Shown here: piece by piece, positions 31,239-41,594 of the stretch
Layout: the number at the start of each line of letters is the position of its first letter
How positions within the stretch are numbered: position 1 is the stretch's first letter
Source: Rhizomys pruinosus
Taxonomy: Eukaryota > Chordata > Mammalia > Rodentia > Spalacidae
Direction: 5' to 3'
DNA length: 64,000 nt
NCBI GenBank assembly: GCA_009823505.1
Contig: VZQC01006583.1
Span: 1,372,366 to 1,436,365, forward strand
Program-made: the position numbers and the translations under genes
The notes under the pieces: generated by a model
The model's input: only the letters and a program-made list of their open reading frames with translations
Told to the model about the DNA's origin: nothing
The model's database searches: none

Positions 31239-31729
31239 CTGTAACGTATGCACTTCATCTGAACTTTTAAGTCAGTATCCATAAAGTATTGCATTGTAAA
31301 GTTCTGTAGGATCCTCTCATTTCTGGCCTTGGTGAATCACTCTTATCCTTGGTCAGAATCCTGTATTAATTTCATTACTTTTTCTTCTGTGCATTTAATC
31401 TACTTCAGTGCTTTCCTATATCACTTTTACTATTAAGATGCTTCTCACTTTCTCTGGGATTGAGTTGCTGCTCTTCCTTGTCGAGTTGTTTTAAGGGCTA
31501 TATGATGTATTGATTTTCTAGCTCTCTTTATTTTTTAATTTAGTTTGAGTTTGTTGTTTTTTTTTCACAACCTCATTTAATTGGTGATCCAGACCCTGGT
31601 GGGAGTTTTCATTACTGGTATAACCATCACAGCTATTTCAATGTCCAGAGATTTTTTAAAATTATCATTTTAAATTTCTATCATTTTTAAATTAATTTTA
31701 GCATCCAAAGAATGGATTTCATTGAAGGT
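31239..31729. other. Unassigned sequence, possibly more of the composite body
   Basis: AT-rich, no domain recognised. Whether it belongs to the element at 28971-31227 cannot be told, because copy 2 does not reach this far. Confidence 0.35.
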
Positions 31730-32040
31730 GGATTATTAACTTACATATGTAACATTATACTTTGTTCTACTTCATCCTCATCCCCAACTGACCTCTTCTG
31801 CCCCTGTGTCCCCCATTTGCTGGTCAACATCCCTCCCAAGAATAGTCCACTACTTCCAGAATATTCTATAATGTCCCTTTCAACTCATTAATTACCAATC
31901 CCATTCCCTCCTTCTTTGACCACCTGGAAATCGGGAATAAAGTTTCCTGTCTCTCAATTTTCCTATATGGAGTGTTTAACACTGAATCCCCCACACAATT
32001 AATGCCCAACTTGATCATGGAGGCTGCATGGTCAAAGTGC
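31730..32040 (-). repeat. Probable LINE-1 3' fragment, antisense
   Basis: The 'ttctacttcatcctcatccc' and 'cccctgtgtcccccatttgc' style pyrimidine-rich wording is typical of rodent L1 3' UTR in reverse. It seems to continue after the SINE, at 32269-32345. Confidence 0.45.
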
Positions 32041-32044
32041 TCAT

Positions 32045-32268
32045 GCATTTTTGTTTTTAAATTTTTGATGTGTATGAAGTGTACTGTCGGCATGTAATAG
32101 GTGCCCTGTGTCATGCAATGCATGAGGCAGAGAGGGTGTCAGATTCTGATCGCTGGAACTGGAGTATAAATTGTTCTCTGCCCAGAGGTGCTGGGGGATC
32201 GAGGACCTGGGTCCATCTGGAAGCGTCATAGACGCTCTTACTGCTAAGCCCACCCGCTCTCCAGCCCC
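32045..32268 (-). repeat. B2-type SINE, indel-rich
   Basis: Reverse copy ending 'cgctctccagcccc'. Compared with its relatives it shows many one- to four-base gains and losses (for example 'gtactgtcggcatgtaatag'). Confidence 0.82.
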
Positions 32269-32369
32269 CAAGATAGTGCATTCTTTATGCCCAATAACAT
32301 TCCATTCTGGAGATGACAAGCTTGTTTCACGATAGTACAAGTTGATGGAAATTTCGTTCCAAATGGTGT

Positions 32370-32680
32370 TGTGTGTGTGTGTGTGTGGTGGGTGTGGTGT
32401 GTGTATAGGTGCAGAGGCCAGAGGAGGATCTAGGGTAGCCCGCCTTACCACACCCCACCTGACTCCTTTGAGATGAGGTCTCTCACTGGACCTGGACCCA
32501 GAGCTCTGCTGGTGGCCGGCAAGCAGGAGTGATTCTCCTGCCCCACGTCCGCTCTCACAGTCTGGGGTTACAAGTGCTTAGGAGCACATCATGTTTTTTA
32601 CTGGGATCTGGGGATTTGAACTTGGGCCCTCGTGTTTGTGCAGCAGATGCTGTTTTCCACTGAGCCTCCCCTCTAGCCCA
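32370..32680 (-). repeat. B4-related SINE
   Basis: GT-rich start, then 'gatgaggtctctcactggac', 'gctctcacagtctggggtta', 'gggatctggggatttgaact' and a reversed head ending 'cctcccctctagccc'. Confidence 0.65.
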
Positions 32681-32757
32681 TTCCAACCCTTTGCCTTAAA
32701 ATTTTGCAAGTATGAACATTTACATATATTTTTTGTGTCTACGTTTCCAGATGCATG

Positions 32758-32763
<6 letters not shown>

Positions 32764-32804
<41 letters not shown>
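32764..32804 (+). repeat. (GA)n microsatellite
   Basis: Perfect GA run. Frames on both strands across it are repeat artefacts. Confidence 0.95.
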
Positions 32805-32807
<3 letters not shown>

Positions 32808-33186
32808 TGAAATCCTGTAGTCCTTTCACGTTTAATTTCTGAGGACCTGCCCAAGGTCCACAGGTGAGGACTCAAGGTTCTTGGCTCTCCACAACCTCCC
32901 TGACTGGCTGTCAGCTGTCCAGCACAGGGGTGTGACGTGGGGGGGGGTCCTCACTGGGTTTGATTGGCATTTCCTTAGTGACTAATGGATCAGAAGATAT
33001 AGTTATGTGTTGACTGACCATTTGTATGTCTTCTTAAAGGAAATGTGTACTCAAATCTTTACCCATGTTTTGATTGGGTGATTGGTCTTTTTGTTATTGA
33101 TTCAGAAGTGTGATCTCCAGTCCCTAACCAGCCACATGATTTGCAAGTACTTTCTGCCACTACATGACTATCTTTCTGCATTCTTG

Positions 33187-33198
33187 ACAGTTACTTTG
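33187..33198 (+). repeat. Target-site duplication, left copy
   Basis: 'acagttactttg', repeated at 33439-33450. Confidence 0.9.
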
Positions 33199-33438
33199 CC
33201 TTTTTTAATTTTTAAAAATTATTATCTATTAATTTTTATGTGTATGAGTGTACTATCTGCACGTAGGTTGGTGCACCCGTGCCATGCAATGCCTCAAAGG
33301 TTGGAAGGGGGTGTCGGATTCCCCTGGAAGTGGAGTTAAAGATGGTTCTTAGCTGCCATGTAGGTGCTGGGAATGGAACCCAGGTCCTCTGCAAGAGCAG
33401 TAGGTGCTCTTAACTGCTGAGCCATCTCTCCAGCCCCA
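33199..33438 (-). repeat. B2/B3-type SINE with perfect 12-base TSD
   Basis: T-rich head, 'gtgtatgagtgtactatctg', 'ctgggaatggaacccaggtc' and 'gagccatctctccagcccc'. It is inserted into the antisense L1 and is therefore younger. Confidence 0.95.
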
Positions 33439-33450
33439 ACAGTTACTTTG
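33439..33450 (+). repeat. Target-site duplication, right copy
   Basis: Identical to 33187-33198. Confidence 0.9.
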
Positions 33451-33670
33451 ATGAGAGAAGGTGAGTAAGGTCATGAATCTGTTTTCTGTAGTTCAGTTCA
33501 CTCTTACTGTTATATCGAGGAAACATTTGCTTAATCCAGTTACATACACCACAGACTTATATCTATATTTCCTTATAAAATTTTCTAGAACTGCACTTCA
33601 TAGTTTAGGTCTTTGAAGCATTTTGATACATTTGGAGTAAGGCAGGGGTGCACCTTCTCTTGTGTGTAGG

Positions 33671-33929
33671 TTCAGTCAGATACTGCAGGAGCAATTATCT
33701 GCCAACAACTGCACAGCCTAGAAGAAAGGGAAAACTGATCATCACTGAACATTAAAGGAACTAATAAAGACTAACAGGAAAATAATGACTAGAGAATGAA
33801 TCTTAATTATGTATATTTTATAGGTTATATTTGTATATACAAAATATGCATATTCAAAGTAAGTTAAGCAATATAATAAAACTCCTTATCAAAGAATGCT
33901 CTTAAATTTAGATCATTCACAGGTGAAGT
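33671..33929. other. No gene recognised
   Basis: AT-rich spacer. Confidence 0.4.
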
Positions 33930-34024
33930 TTAACCAGTATATAGTGAAGTAATAGCAGTTCTTGAAGAAGAGGGCATATTTCCAAATCAATGGTGCAAGG
34001 CCAATATCATTCTCATAGCAAAGT

Positions 34025-34145
34025 CTGAGAAGAAAAATATAAGAAAAGAAGAGAGGAGAAGAGAGGAGAGAAGAAGAGAGGGAAGGGGAGGGGAGGGGAG
34101 AGGGAAGAGGAGGGGAGAAGGAGAGGCAGGAGGGAGGAAAGAAGA
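34025..34145 (+). repeat. Purine-only GAGGA/GGGGA tract inside the L1
   Basis: About 120 nearly pure purine bases ('gaggggaggggagagggaag') replace normal ORF2 sequence. The antisense strand reads as S/P/L-rich frames without biological support. Confidence 0.88.
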
Positions 34146-34890
34146 CTGACAGGACAAGGCAAAGAAAAACAAGGCCTTTATGCCTTATAAAAATGCGAAC
34201 AAAATTGCTACTCAACAAAATGGTAGCCAACTGATGGACTATGGCCTGCAAAGAATCGTATTCCACAGTGGAGTGAGATTCCCCGTGGGGTTTGAAGACA
34301 TTAAATACCCAAGGATGAAAACAATACACCAAAGTAGCCAAAGAAAGGATTTCAAAAATCACATCATCCCAACAGTTGTAGGAAAAGCATTTATCAAAAT
34401 TCAGCATCTTTTCAAAAAGAAATAGTCTTAGACATGAGGTAAAAAAGGAAACTCTGAAAATGATAGAAGAAAACGTTGGTAATAACCTGTAAAATATAGG
34501 CATAGGTCCCATGGAGATGCTGATAAAAAAAAAGAAAAAGAAAAAAATATAAAAAAGAAACATCGGCATAGGAAAAGACGTTCTAAATCAAACAGCGGCT
34601 GTGCAAAAAATAAGGTCAATAATTGACAAATGGGACCTTATTAAACTCAAGAGTTTCTATACAGCGAAAGAAACAATCAAAGAAGTGAAGAGAAAACCCA
34701 CAGAGTGGGAGGAAACCTTTATCAGTGATACATCTGATACAGCATTAATACCCAGAGTGTATAAACTACTCAAAAAAACAAAGGAGGAAGAAAAAAAATG
34801 ACCCACTTAAAAGATGGTATAAAGAGCTGAACAGAGACTTCACACATGAAGAAGTAAAGATGGCTGAGAAACATTTTAAAAAGTGTTCAA

Positions 34891-35039
34891 AGCCGGGCAT
34901 GGCGGTGCATGCCTTTAATCCCAGCACTTGGAAGGCAGAGGCAGGCTGATCTTTGTGAGTTCAAGGCTAGCCTGGTCTACAGAGTGAGTTCCAGGCCAGC
35001 TGGGGCTGGAGAGAGACCCTGTCTCAAAAAGACAAAAAA
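34891..35039 (+). repeat. B1 SINE inserted in L1 ORF2, perfect 13-base TSD
   Basis: 'aaaaagtgttcaa' at 34878-34890 recurs at 35040-35052. B1 landmarks 'agccgggcatggcggtgcat' and 'gagttcaaggctagcc' are clear. The L1 reading continues on the far side, so the B1 came later. Confidence 0.96.
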
Positions 35040-35636
35040 AAAAAGTGTTCAACATTGCTAATAATTAAGGAAATGCAAATTAAAACCACCTTAAGATTTC
35101 ATCTTACTCCAGTAAGACTTGCTATGATCCAGAAAACAAAGGATACCAAATGCTGGAGAGGTTGTGGGGAAAGGGGAACACTCATCCACTGCTGGTGGGA
35201 ATGCAACTCGTGCAACCCCTATGGAAAGCAGTGTGGAGGACTCTTAAGAAACTGAAAATGAGACTACCACCTGACCCACTCATACCACTCCTGGGTATAT
35301 ACCCACAAGACTCATCCTACTGCAGAGATACATGCACATCCATGTTTATTGCAGCTCTCTTCACAATAGCGAAGACCTAGAAGCAGCCAGTATGTCCCTC
35401 AACTGACGAGTGGATAGAGAAAATGTGGTACATCTACACAATGGAATTCTATGCAGCAGTAAAGAAAGAAATCATGAACTTGCAGGTAAATGGATGGAAC
35501 TAGAAGATATCATGCTAAGTGAAGTAACACAATACCTAGGGGGGAAGGGAAGGGGATATATGCCTGAACTGAATTGGAAAATGATGTATGAAATACACAA
35601 AGCATCAATAAAAATAAAAAAATAAAATAAATTAAA

Positions 35637-36005
35637 AAAAGAAAGGGAAGCTGAGCAATGTTAATGTTATATTTCTTTTTATCTGAAAACAACTACACTA
35701 TTATAATGTGAATCCATTAACAGGCTCTAGAATTAACTTATTTTCAAACTTTGTAATTGTGGTATATAGGTGTAGGGTATGTATTCATATTTTAAAGTAA
35801 TATAAAATTAAAGAGAAAAATGTGAACTCTTAAACATATTTTGGAACTAACATACAGTTCATTCTCAGAGGTCGTTATTTTGGTATCTATGTGATGTATA
35901 TATGGGCATTGTTTGGAACAATACAAATGTGAGGGAACAACAATGACAAAAGGACTGGGTCAAAGAGCTGACTGAAACAGTTAATTTCTGCCCAAACAAT
36001 AAACC
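35637..36005. other. AT-rich sequence between L1 tails
   Basis: No gene recognised. Confidence 0.4.
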
Positions 36006-36165
36006 TCTGCAGAGAAAACTTTAAAAAGACTGAGAAAAAGATGTAAGACATGTGTGGCAGAATGCATGAACTGGGGTGGGGTGGGGACATGGAAAAGGGA
36101 ATGTGTCTAAATTGGACTGAGAAATGATGTATGACATACACAAAACATCAATAAAACATTTTATT
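36006..36165 (+). repeat. LINE-1 3' tail, second copy
   Basis: 'gagaaaaagatgtaagacat', 'ggcagaatgcatgaactggg' and 'gagaaatgatgtatgacata' with 'catcaataaaaca' match the tail at 35545-35636. Confidence 0.8.
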
Positions 36166-36189
36166 AAAAAGTAAAATAAAATAAAGCAA

Positions 36190-36335
36190 AAAAGGAAAAT
36201 TTTAAAAAGACAGAAAAAAATGAAAGACATGTATGGCAGAATACATGAGCTCTGGGGTGGGGGCAAGGAAAGGGAATTGGGTCTAAATTTGATTAAGAAA
36301 TGTATGAAATAGACAAAACTTCAATAAAAATAAGA
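36190..36335 (+). repeat. LINE-1 3' tail, third copy
   Basis: Repeats the same module ('ggcagaatacatgagctctg' and then 'acttcaataaaaataag') only 25 bases after the previous one. Confidence 0.8.
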
Positions 36336-36336
36336 T

Positions 36337-36590
36337 ATATATATATATATGTATATATATATACATATATATGTATATATATACATGTATGTTTGTCATG
36401 TTGAGGAATATTGTTATACATATATATATATATTGTTGTCATGTTATATATATATGTCATGTTGAGGAATATTGTTATACATATATATATGTATATATAT
36501 ACATATATATATGTATATATATACATATATATATATGTATATATATACATATATATATATATATGTATAACAATATTCCTCAACATGACA
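36337..36590. repeat. AT-rich palindrome with flanking 26-base inverted and direct repeats
   Basis: The block beginning 'tgtcatgttgaggaatattg' stands at 36394-36420 and again at 36455-36480. Its exact reverse complement stands at 36565-36590. Between 36481 and 36564 is only AT/ATGT alternation. 36455-36590 is therefore a 136-base near-perfect palindrome centred near 36522. Y/I-rich frames across it are artefacts. Confidence 0.95.
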
Positions 36591-36747
36591 AAGGCCCATT
36601 GTCACATGCCCACAACTAATGCTGTACTTATCAGTGAATATATAAAGTTTTCCTTAAGATCAGTACAAAACAAACAAATCCTGTGCTCAATATGGCCAGC
36701 ACATTTAGTGTACTAGAAATCCTGCTGAGAAAAGAAAAGCATCTGTA
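36591..36747. other. No gene recognised
   Basis: Spacer between palindrome and SINE. Confidence 0.4.
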
Positions 36748-36982
36748 GGACTGGAGAGATAGCTCAGCACTTCACAGCACTGCTGCTCTTCTGGAACAAC
36801 TAAGTTCAATTTTCAGCATCCATATCAGGCAACACAAGGCCACCTATAACTCCAGCTCCAGGGAAGACGCTGCCTTCTCCTGACCTCCACAGCCAACACT
36901 CTCATGTGCACAGACAGCACAGACACAGACAGACACACACACACAGACAGAGAGAAACACAATTTAAAAAATAAAATAAATG
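36748..36982 (+). repeat. B3-type SINE, diverged
   Basis: 'aggactggagagatagctca', 'aactccagctccagggaaga', a CA/CAGA-rich stretch and an A-rich end. Confidence 0.82.
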
Positions 36983-37059
36983 AAAAGCATACAAACAGAA
37001 ATAGTTAAATGTTTACATTTGCAAATCACATGATTTTATTCATAGAAAACAGTGACAAT

Positions 37060-37320
37060 TCTACCAAAATATGATACTTATAAGCTGCAGGTTGCAGAGT
37101 CAGCACATGAAAATCAGTATTTTCTGTGTGGTAATAAAAAGTCTGGAAGTGGCTCTGGGTAAACCTTCCCATGCACAGTGGTATCACCAAGACATGACCC
37201 AGAAGGGAACTTAACTATAAACTATAAAATGCTAAAAACAATTCAGAAAAGATCCATCCTGTTGAAATGCTTATACTGTCTAAAACGATCTACAGATTCA
37301 GTAAATTTCAGTGGTATTTT
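37060..37320 (+). repeat. Possible LINE-1 ORF2 fragment, decayed
   Basis: 'tctacagattcagtaaattt' near 37290 recalls the ORF2 phrase for annealed template positions of L1, and the L1 piece at 38110 lies further on. Weak alone. Confidence 0.4.
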
Positions 37321-37479
37321 TCAAATTTGGTTAGCATGTATTAGTTGCATAAATGGGTACCGGTATGATGTTGTTTTGGATGTATATAATGCATTTTGAA
37401 TGTCTTCATGCGAATTTCCTCTCTGGCACTCTCCTGTGCCCACTGGGCCCTTCCATCTTCCCAACTCTTCACCTTCTAC

Positions 37480-38085
37480 TATCATGTAAATAAAAGTATG
37501 TTGGTCCCTGAAGAGCTCATGTCAGCTTTGGTAAGAGAAGCTTCTTTGGACTGCAGGTGCCATAGAAATTCACAAATGGTCAAAGTGCTAAGAGCAAGAG
37601 CCCGCTTAATGCTCATCGCCAAGCAGAACACCTGTGTCCTGCACTGCACACTGCAGAAGATTGCAGAAGAGGGAGGGAAAGTTTGTCAGAGGCCAAGAAA
37701 GGGGTGGAGCACTGCAGAGCTCTGTTCTGGACAGGGCATGGCTGCTGAACTCTTGAACTCACAGCATCATGATTATCTACAGAAAAGGGCTCCTTCAACA
37801 TTCTGTGAGGTATGGTGGTATCTCAGGAGAGCCTGGCCCTCCCTGAGGATTTATAGACAGTTACAGGTTGGTACTGAGGAGGAGATCTCAGGGTTCTGCC
37901 CCTCTTTCAGGAGCTATGGGCACATAATACTTTATGGAGGATGGAGAGACACTTTCTGTAGTGGTGTAGTCACTGGTAAAGTGCCCAAGCTCCTGTAAAT
38001 ATCCCCTCACTAAAGCATCCCTAATTACCTCATTGGATCATTGATGTTATTTTTTTAAGAACTAGAAAAGTATGAAGTTCCTAAA
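37480..38085 (+). repeat. LINE-1 (Lx-like) 3' UTR
   Basis: 'cacaaatggtcaaagtgcta', 'ggacagggcatggctgctga' and 'gtggtgtagtcactggtaaa', then 'gcccaagctcctgtaaatat', are Lx 3' UTR landmarks. A chance 200-codon frame (37396-37998) crosses it. Because the region is L1 noncoding sequence, I do not call it a gene. Confidence 0.62.
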
Positions 38086-38109
38086 GGCCTTGCACAGCCA
38101 ACTTAGTAT

Positions 38110-38410
38110 TAAATGAGAACAAAGCTAGAGACATCAAAGGCTTGACTTAAAAACATAGTATAAAGATATAGTCATACAAGCAGCATGGTACTGGCATTAA
38201 AACAGGGTCATAAACCAAACGGTCTCAACAGAGAGCTTGAAAACCCACCTATGCCTCTATGGACAGCCAGACTTTGACAGCTCTCAAGAATTCAAAAACA
38301 GGGAAAACACATGTTGTCAATAAATCTGGATTCATGTTTACCAACTGGACCACAAACACTCAAATAAATATATGACTTGAAATTTACAAGCTCATAGAAG
38401 TAAACACATG
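38110..38410 (+). repeat. LINE-1 ORF2 fragment, decayed
   Basis: 'catggtactggcattaaaac', 'gacagccagactttgacagc' and 'gttgtcaataaatctgg' follow the middle-to-late ORF2 wording. Stops occur in every frame. Confidence 0.68.
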
Positions 38411-38902
38411 TGAGAGCTTCAGGATCTTACCCCAGACAATGTTTAGAAGTCTCATCAGAAGTAGAGGGAGCTGAAGATCCAGTTCCCAGGAACCTGATAC
38501 AGTCTTCTGACTTTCATGTACTGCACACACCACATACCACACACCACATCCAGCCACATCCTAGTAATTCCAACCATCCTTGGAACAAGCAGTCTGCAGG
38601 CAAAATCCATCAAGATCTGCTGGAAATCAGTAGCAATCCACCACACAGCCTGAGCCAAGATCCTTGCCATCCATTTGATCCCAGAAGGAGATGCCAGGCA
38701 GCTGGCATCCCTGAACTCAGGCTGTTTGTGCTGATGTTTCTGGAAGAGCACTTCAGTAGGAGACCAGGCAAAGGAGCCTTGTTTTCTCTGGTGTGGGAGA
38801 GAATCCTCAGAACAGGGTAGTTATCCTGACTCTAACACTGGCCTGACACCTCGGAGCGGCTGAGATCAAGGTTATTGGCTGTCTAATAGACTCACACCTC
38901 TG

Positions 38903-38904
<2 letters not shown>
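38411..38904. other. No gene recognised
   Basis: A 136-codon + frame (38410-38820) and a 98-codon minus frame overlap here. No domain, splice site pair or homologue is recognised. The part near 38470-38530 may be a worn SINE. Confidence 0.35.

Positions 38905-38945
<41 letters not shown>
38905..38945 (+). repeat. (CT)n microsatellite
   Basis: Perfect CT run followed by an impure CTTT/CTTC tail to about 38975. Confidence 0.95.
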
Positions 38946-38948
<3 letters not shown>

Positions 38949-38975
38949 TTCTTTCCTTCTCTCTCTCTTCTTTCT

Positions 38976-39202
38976 TGATTTATTTATTTTTATTTTATGT
39001 GCACAAGTGTTTTGCCTGCGTATATGTAAGTATACCTGTGTCATACATTGCCTAAAGAGGTCCCAAAAGGGTGTCGTATCTGCTGGAACTGGAGTTGCAG
39101 ATTGTTGTTGGGGGTCCTGTGGATGCCCAGAACTAAACCCGGGTTCTCCAGGAGAGCAGCCAGTACTCTCAGCCACGGACCTGTCCTTCTGGTCCATGCC
39201 TC
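38976..39202 (-). repeat. B3-type SINE
   Basis: 'gattta' A-tail complement, 'gcctgcgtatatgtaagtat', 'ctgctggaactggagttgca', 'agaactaaacccgggttctc', then a diverged head. The CT array abuts its tail. Confidence 0.82.
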
Positions 39203-40144
39203 CCTGGATTGAGTTCTCAGCCTCAGACTGGGAATTATAGGCCAGAAAGAGTGAATAACAACACAAAACCCTTGAGACTAAAAAATGGGTTTGAATAAAA
39301 TTCTAATAGCAGTTAGAATTTAGATAATTCAATCAACTTTTCTAACATTTGCTTCTTCCATTGCTAATTAAAGATTACTGTGTCTCATGGGGCTCCTTTG
39401 TGGTTGAAATAAAATATTTAAAGCCCTCCACCTGCCAAAGAGCAGGCATCATATAAATAATTCAGTTAAAATTACTGGAATTAAAATTAAGTTTCTTGTG
39501 TTTTGATATATCAGAAAACATGACAAGAATGGGTGTTTGGCCATTTCCATTCCCATCTATAAGAGAGCATATCAAATTAAAATTTTAGGCACAACAAAAT
39601 AGACACAGTTCAGAAAAGTGAAGTCCTCTGAGAGATAATATTTGCTGCAAGCCCAAGAAAACCCCACAAATCCATATGCTCCACAGATCAATGCTGAAGG
39701 GCAAAGAATCCAATAGAAAAATTGATAGAGACAGTCAACTTTCAAGCCATAAAAAATTAATGCAAATATTCACGTTAACCGATGTTCAACAACTCAGCGA
39801 ATAAACACAGCTGTGTAACAATCTCTGCTTGCCCAAATGACAACGATGAAATACTTAGACAATACTAATTTTCCTGAAGGAAGTGATGATGAAAATGATT
39901 ATGTTTTTTGCAGAATAAGTTGCATGCTCAGCAAATTATTTTTACAGCTTAAGAACCTTGATATCTGAATATAAAATTTCAAATATCTGTATATAAATTT
40001 TCAATGTAGTAAGCAGTAAAGTATCACCAATAAAAATAATGCAAGAGCAATATGACAACCAAACAAGGACTAGAAGACACTGGAAAGAGTTACACATCCA
40101 ATATCAAACAAGAATGTATGACAAAACCAGTAGGTGGAGAAAAT
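39203..40144. other. No gene or repeat recognised
   Basis: AT-rich anonymous sequence without usable frames. Confidence 0.42.
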
Positions 40145-40275
40145 CAGCCAGGTATGGTGGCGTACGCCTTTGATCTGTGGAGGCAGGTGGAGGGAACTCT
40201 GAGCATTCAGGGCCAACTTGGTCTGCACAGTGAGATCCTGCCTCAGAAAAGCAAAAACAGTAAAAATAAATAAAA
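40145..40275 (+). repeat. B1 SINE, diverged
   Basis: 'agccaggtatggtggcgtac' and 'ccaacttggtctgcacagtg' with an A-rich end. A short internal deletion near 40175. Confidence 0.82.
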
Positions 40276-40339
40276 ACTAAGAGAAATTAGTAATATATCT
40301 AAGGGAACTGAGAATTAACAAAAAAAAAGCACCTTGATA

Positions 40340-40432
40340 GTGCTTCCCTGGAATCTTACAAGTGAGGAGGATTACTAAAAGTTTGATGTCAATCTGGGCC
40401 ACATAGTAAGAGTCTATCTCAAAAAAGCAAAC
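40340..40432 (+). repeat. B1-related fragment, old
   Basis: 'gaatcttacaagtgaggagg', 'caatctgggccacatagtaa' and 'gagtctatctcaaaaa' fit an ancient B1 monomer. Confidence 0.5.
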
Positions 40433-40544
40433 ATAAAGAAAGAAAAAAAATTAGCATATGTTTCATTAAATAAACAATTCAAGATTATATAAATATCAAT
40501 AATCAAAATCAAGATTATATACATATCAATAATCATTAGAAGAC

Positions 40545-40642
40545 TATCCACCTGTGTGAGATCAAGGCCAGACTGCTCTACATATCAAATTCCAGGCCAG
40601 CTGGTGCTCCAGGAAGACCTTGTCTTAAAAGTTAAAAATCTG
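40545..40642 (+). repeat. B1 SINE, 5'-truncated
   Basis: 'gtgagatcaaggccagactg' to 'gaccttgtcttaaaag'. Third B1-type piece within 500 bases. Confidence 0.72.
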
Positions 40643-40796
40643 TACTGACCAATAAATTAAAGAACATTTAATACTTTAAATGGAAGTAGTTTTTCAAAAA
40701 CCTATACTAAAATAGAAAAATCTGCAGTGCATGCTGGTTACCTTAAAAGAACACAGAAGGAAATAATAAGTTAATTTTTAAAAAATGTGAATGCAA

Positions 40797-40990
40797 AGGT
40801 TGGCGAGATGGCTCAGCTGTTAGAATCGCATACTGCGCTCACAGACGACCTAAGCTTGTTTTTCAGCACTGGAGTCAGGGGCTCGCAATCACCTGTACCT
40901 CTAGCTCCAGGGGATCTGACCCCCTCTCTGGCTTTCACAGGCATTTCACTCGTATGCACAATGCCCCACCATACACACACAAGAAAAATA
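40797..40990 (+). repeat. B3-type SINE
   Basis: 'aggttggcgagatggctcag' head, a mutated B box and 'ctagctccaggggatctgac'. The A-tail is short. Confidence 0.82.
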
Positions 40991-41440
40991 TGAATACAGT
41001 ATATAAGTGGAGGTGAACAATTTAGTAACATCTGCTGGAGTAGAGAGCAAAGGCTAGCAGCCGATTCCATTTCCTTGTTTGTTTATTATTCTTGTTGCTT
41101 TGGATATAGCTTTTCAAATTCCTTTCAGGCTCTACTCATTGGCAGGAGATATTTATTGTGAAAAGTTTATAAGGTTGTTTTCACAGCATAAAATGTACTC
41201 TGACTGTGAGCTTTGATCTGTCCACTGTGCTATAAATCACCATAGACCATCTGATGATTAAGCCTGCAGACATCTCTTCCATGGTCCAAGCAATGGTGGT
41301 GACATTTGTGAAACCCTCTGTTTGGTTTGGGTGCTTTTCTAATTTATTAGATACCAGAGGATTATAAAATATGAAAGAGAAGGCAAAATCAAACAAACAC
41401 TATTTTAAAAGTATTTTTACTAATTCTTAGAGATTTTCAG
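40991..41440. other. No gene recognised
   Basis: Anonymous. The 71-codon minus frame has no support. Confidence 0.4.
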
Positions 41441-41588
41441 ACAATATTGTTTGATCCCATTTAGACTCCGTCCCCCATCTTCACCATCACATATTGACAC
41501 CCCCCCCCTTATTATATACCCTCTGTTGTATTTCAGGAAACAATATTTCCAGTTCCTTCATAGGCAGGGAATATATCTATTTGTTGTA
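41441..41588 (-). repeat. Probable LINE-1 3' fragment, antisense
   Basis: Pyrimidine-rich 'ccgtcccccatcttcaccat' and a C8 run resemble L1 3' UTR in reverse. It is interrupted by the LTR that follows. Confidence 0.4.
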
Positions 41589-41594
41589 CAAACC
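41589..41594 (+). repeat. 6-base TSD of the LTR, left copy
   Basis: 'caaacc', repeated at 41966-41971 directly outside the LTR ends. Confidence 0.85.

Larger units (their letters stand above)
32940..33670 (-). repeat. Old mammalian LINE-1 ORF2 3' fragment, antisense, split by a B2
   Basis: 'tgattggcatttccttagtg', 'gaccatttgtatgtcttctt' and 'tgggtgattggtctttttgt' are classic antisense L1 ORF2/3' wording. After the SINE the L1 resumes, 'aggtctttgaagcattttga'. No frame is intact. Confidence 0.7.
33930..35636 (+). mobile_element. LINE-1 ORF2 remnant with 3' tail, internally deleted, B1 inserted
   Basis: 33945-34030 encodes a stretch like the start of the reverse-transcriptase domain (ending IILIAKSEKK). 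34180-34425 continues it, with GKAFIKIQHLF near its end. The catalytic core (the FADD-type motif region) is missing. From about 34601 the C-terminal part follows: DKWDLIKLKSFYTAKETI, then after the B1, [23 protein letters not shown] and [10 protein letters not shown], with a frameshift to LLGIYPQD and MFIAALFTIAKT. A stop-containing end leads straight into a short 3' tail (35545-35636, 'tcaataaaaa'). Frameshifts and stops make it dead. Confidence 0.88.

Noticed and set aside
34601..35625. Functional L1 ORF2 gene
   Set aside because: The catalytic core is missing, frames shift repeatedly, and a B1 interrupts it. It is a dead remnant.
37396..37998. 200-codon open frame as a gene
   Set aside because: The sequence carries Lx L1 3' UTR landmarks that recur at 60730-61180, where the frame is not kept.
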